Translations under genes and position numbers: made by a program
Assembly (NCBI GenBank): GCA_008015855.1
Contig: SSGK01000063.1
Span: 1-6,632, forward strand
Direction of reading: 5' to 3'
From: Candidatus Altimarinota bacterium
GTDB lineage: Bacteria > Patescibacteriota > Gracilibacteria > BD1-5 > UBA2023
Length of the DNA stretch: 6,632 nucleotides
Shown here: positions 6,159 to 6,632 of the stretch, piece after piece
Position numbering within the stretch: the first letter of the stretch is position 1
Layout: every line of letters starts with the position of its first letter
The notes under the pieces: generated by a model
Told to the model about the DNA's origin: nothing
The model's input: the letters and a program-made list of their open reading frames with translations, nothing else
Databases searched by the model: none

Positions 6159-6632
6159 TTATTGAAAGGAAAACAAGTATTTTTTTAGAAAAATACGAAC
6201 CTTTGTAGTATCCCAAAGATACCCATCAATCGTTTTTGGCTCAATAGCGTACTCTTTATTTACAAACTCTCATTTTTTAAAAATGTAGGTGCGGAGAAAA
6301 TCATATTTCTTCTGGAGTATCTCACTCTTTTTTGCTTTTTCCTTAAATGTAGCATTATGAAACATATAGAATACAAATGATTCCGCAAAATCTTCATACT
6401 GATTGGTAATAGCATACCCTGATACAAAATCAGAAAGCTTCGACTCACGATATTTCTCATTTGAACTCTTCCAGCTAATGGCATAGAATTTTGCAGATAT
6501 ATCTGGTGTTGTCTGAGTCTTTGTATAGGTTATGATGTCAACATAATGACCCAGCTCATGTGCAAGAACCTTCATAAATTCCGCGTCATCCTTAATATCA
6601 CTAGCCATAGTAATACGTTGTCAGTTGAATTG
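6159..6632 (-). CDS. Zinc metallopeptidase, lethal-factor (ATLF/M34)-like, 5' end outside the window
   Basis: The C-terminal 157 residues are visible; the start lies beyond the right edge, so any signal peptide is unseen. The zincin motif HELGH is at 6546-6560 in the context VLAHELGHYVD, and 55 residues later comes YEDFAESF, whose Glu (6381-6383) would be the third zinc ligand. This spacing and context (ITNQYEDFAESF) resemble the anthrax lethal factor catalytic domain (HEFGHAVD ... TNEAEFFAEAF), so it is probably an ATLF-like or related gluzincin; the Peptidase_Mx family is an alternative. The frame contains TGA at 6621-6623 and 6270-6272 and ends in TAA at 6159-6161; stopping at 6270 under the standard code would lose 36 C-terminal residues, including IDGYLWD. 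These enzymes are usually secreted, but substrate and location cannot be read here. About 200 bases separate it from the RNase J operon. Confidence 0.75.

Noticed and set aside
1..6632. UGA read as tryptophan (table 4) or selenocysteine
   Set aside because: TGA sits at conserved glycines (PFGG, SRGF) and occurs too often, for example three times in four codons at 340-351, for selenocysteine; TGG codons are also in normal use for Trp.

Overview
The window reads as chromosomal DNA of a candidate-phyla (CPR/Patescibacteria) bacterium that decodes UGA as glycine (translation table 25), that is, Gracilibacteria (BD1-5) or Absconditabacteria (SR1). Read with the standard code, four of the six protein genes break into pieces at TGA. 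Read with UGA = Gly, each becomes one long frame, and several TGA codons fall on glycines that are conserved in the family (the Gly-Gly loop near the RNase J N-terminus, and the SR-G-F motif near the C-terminus of the RNase J paralogue). All five stop codons seen in the window are TAA. The DNA is AT-rich, genes are closely packed, no gene has a clear Shine-Dalgarno sequence, and every gene lies on the minus strand. Phylum placement is inference from the code and gene content.

Layout, in the direction of transcription (right to left). At the right edge is the C-terminal part of an HExxH zinc metallopeptidase resembling the anthrax lethal factor catalytic domain (6159 to the edge). About 200 bases of intergenic DNA follow, with a probable terminator, some inverted repeats and a candidate promoter. 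Next is a probable two-gene operon: a 410-residue RNase J paralogue that has lost the metal-binding motif and apparently the whole beta-CASP domain (4725-5957), then, 29 bases later, a full-length RNase J that keeps its HxHxDH motif (2827-4695). A terminator overlaps the RNase J stop codon. Then come tRNA-His(GUG) (2658-2735) and, 26 bases on, rpsA for ribosomal protein S1 with four S1 domains (1510-2631), closed by a strong palindromic terminator. The left end holds two type IV pilin genes, one complete (655-1275, own terminator) and a paralogue running off the left edge (1-555).

How the parts fit: RNase J, its degenerate partner, tRNA-His and S1 form an RNA-processing and translation block; the pilins and the peptidase are surface or secreted functions. 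TGA use is very uneven. By hand count rpsA and the complete pilin have none in about 60 glycines, while the other four frames use TGA for about 26 of about 93. The most unusual item is the active/inactive RNase J pair.
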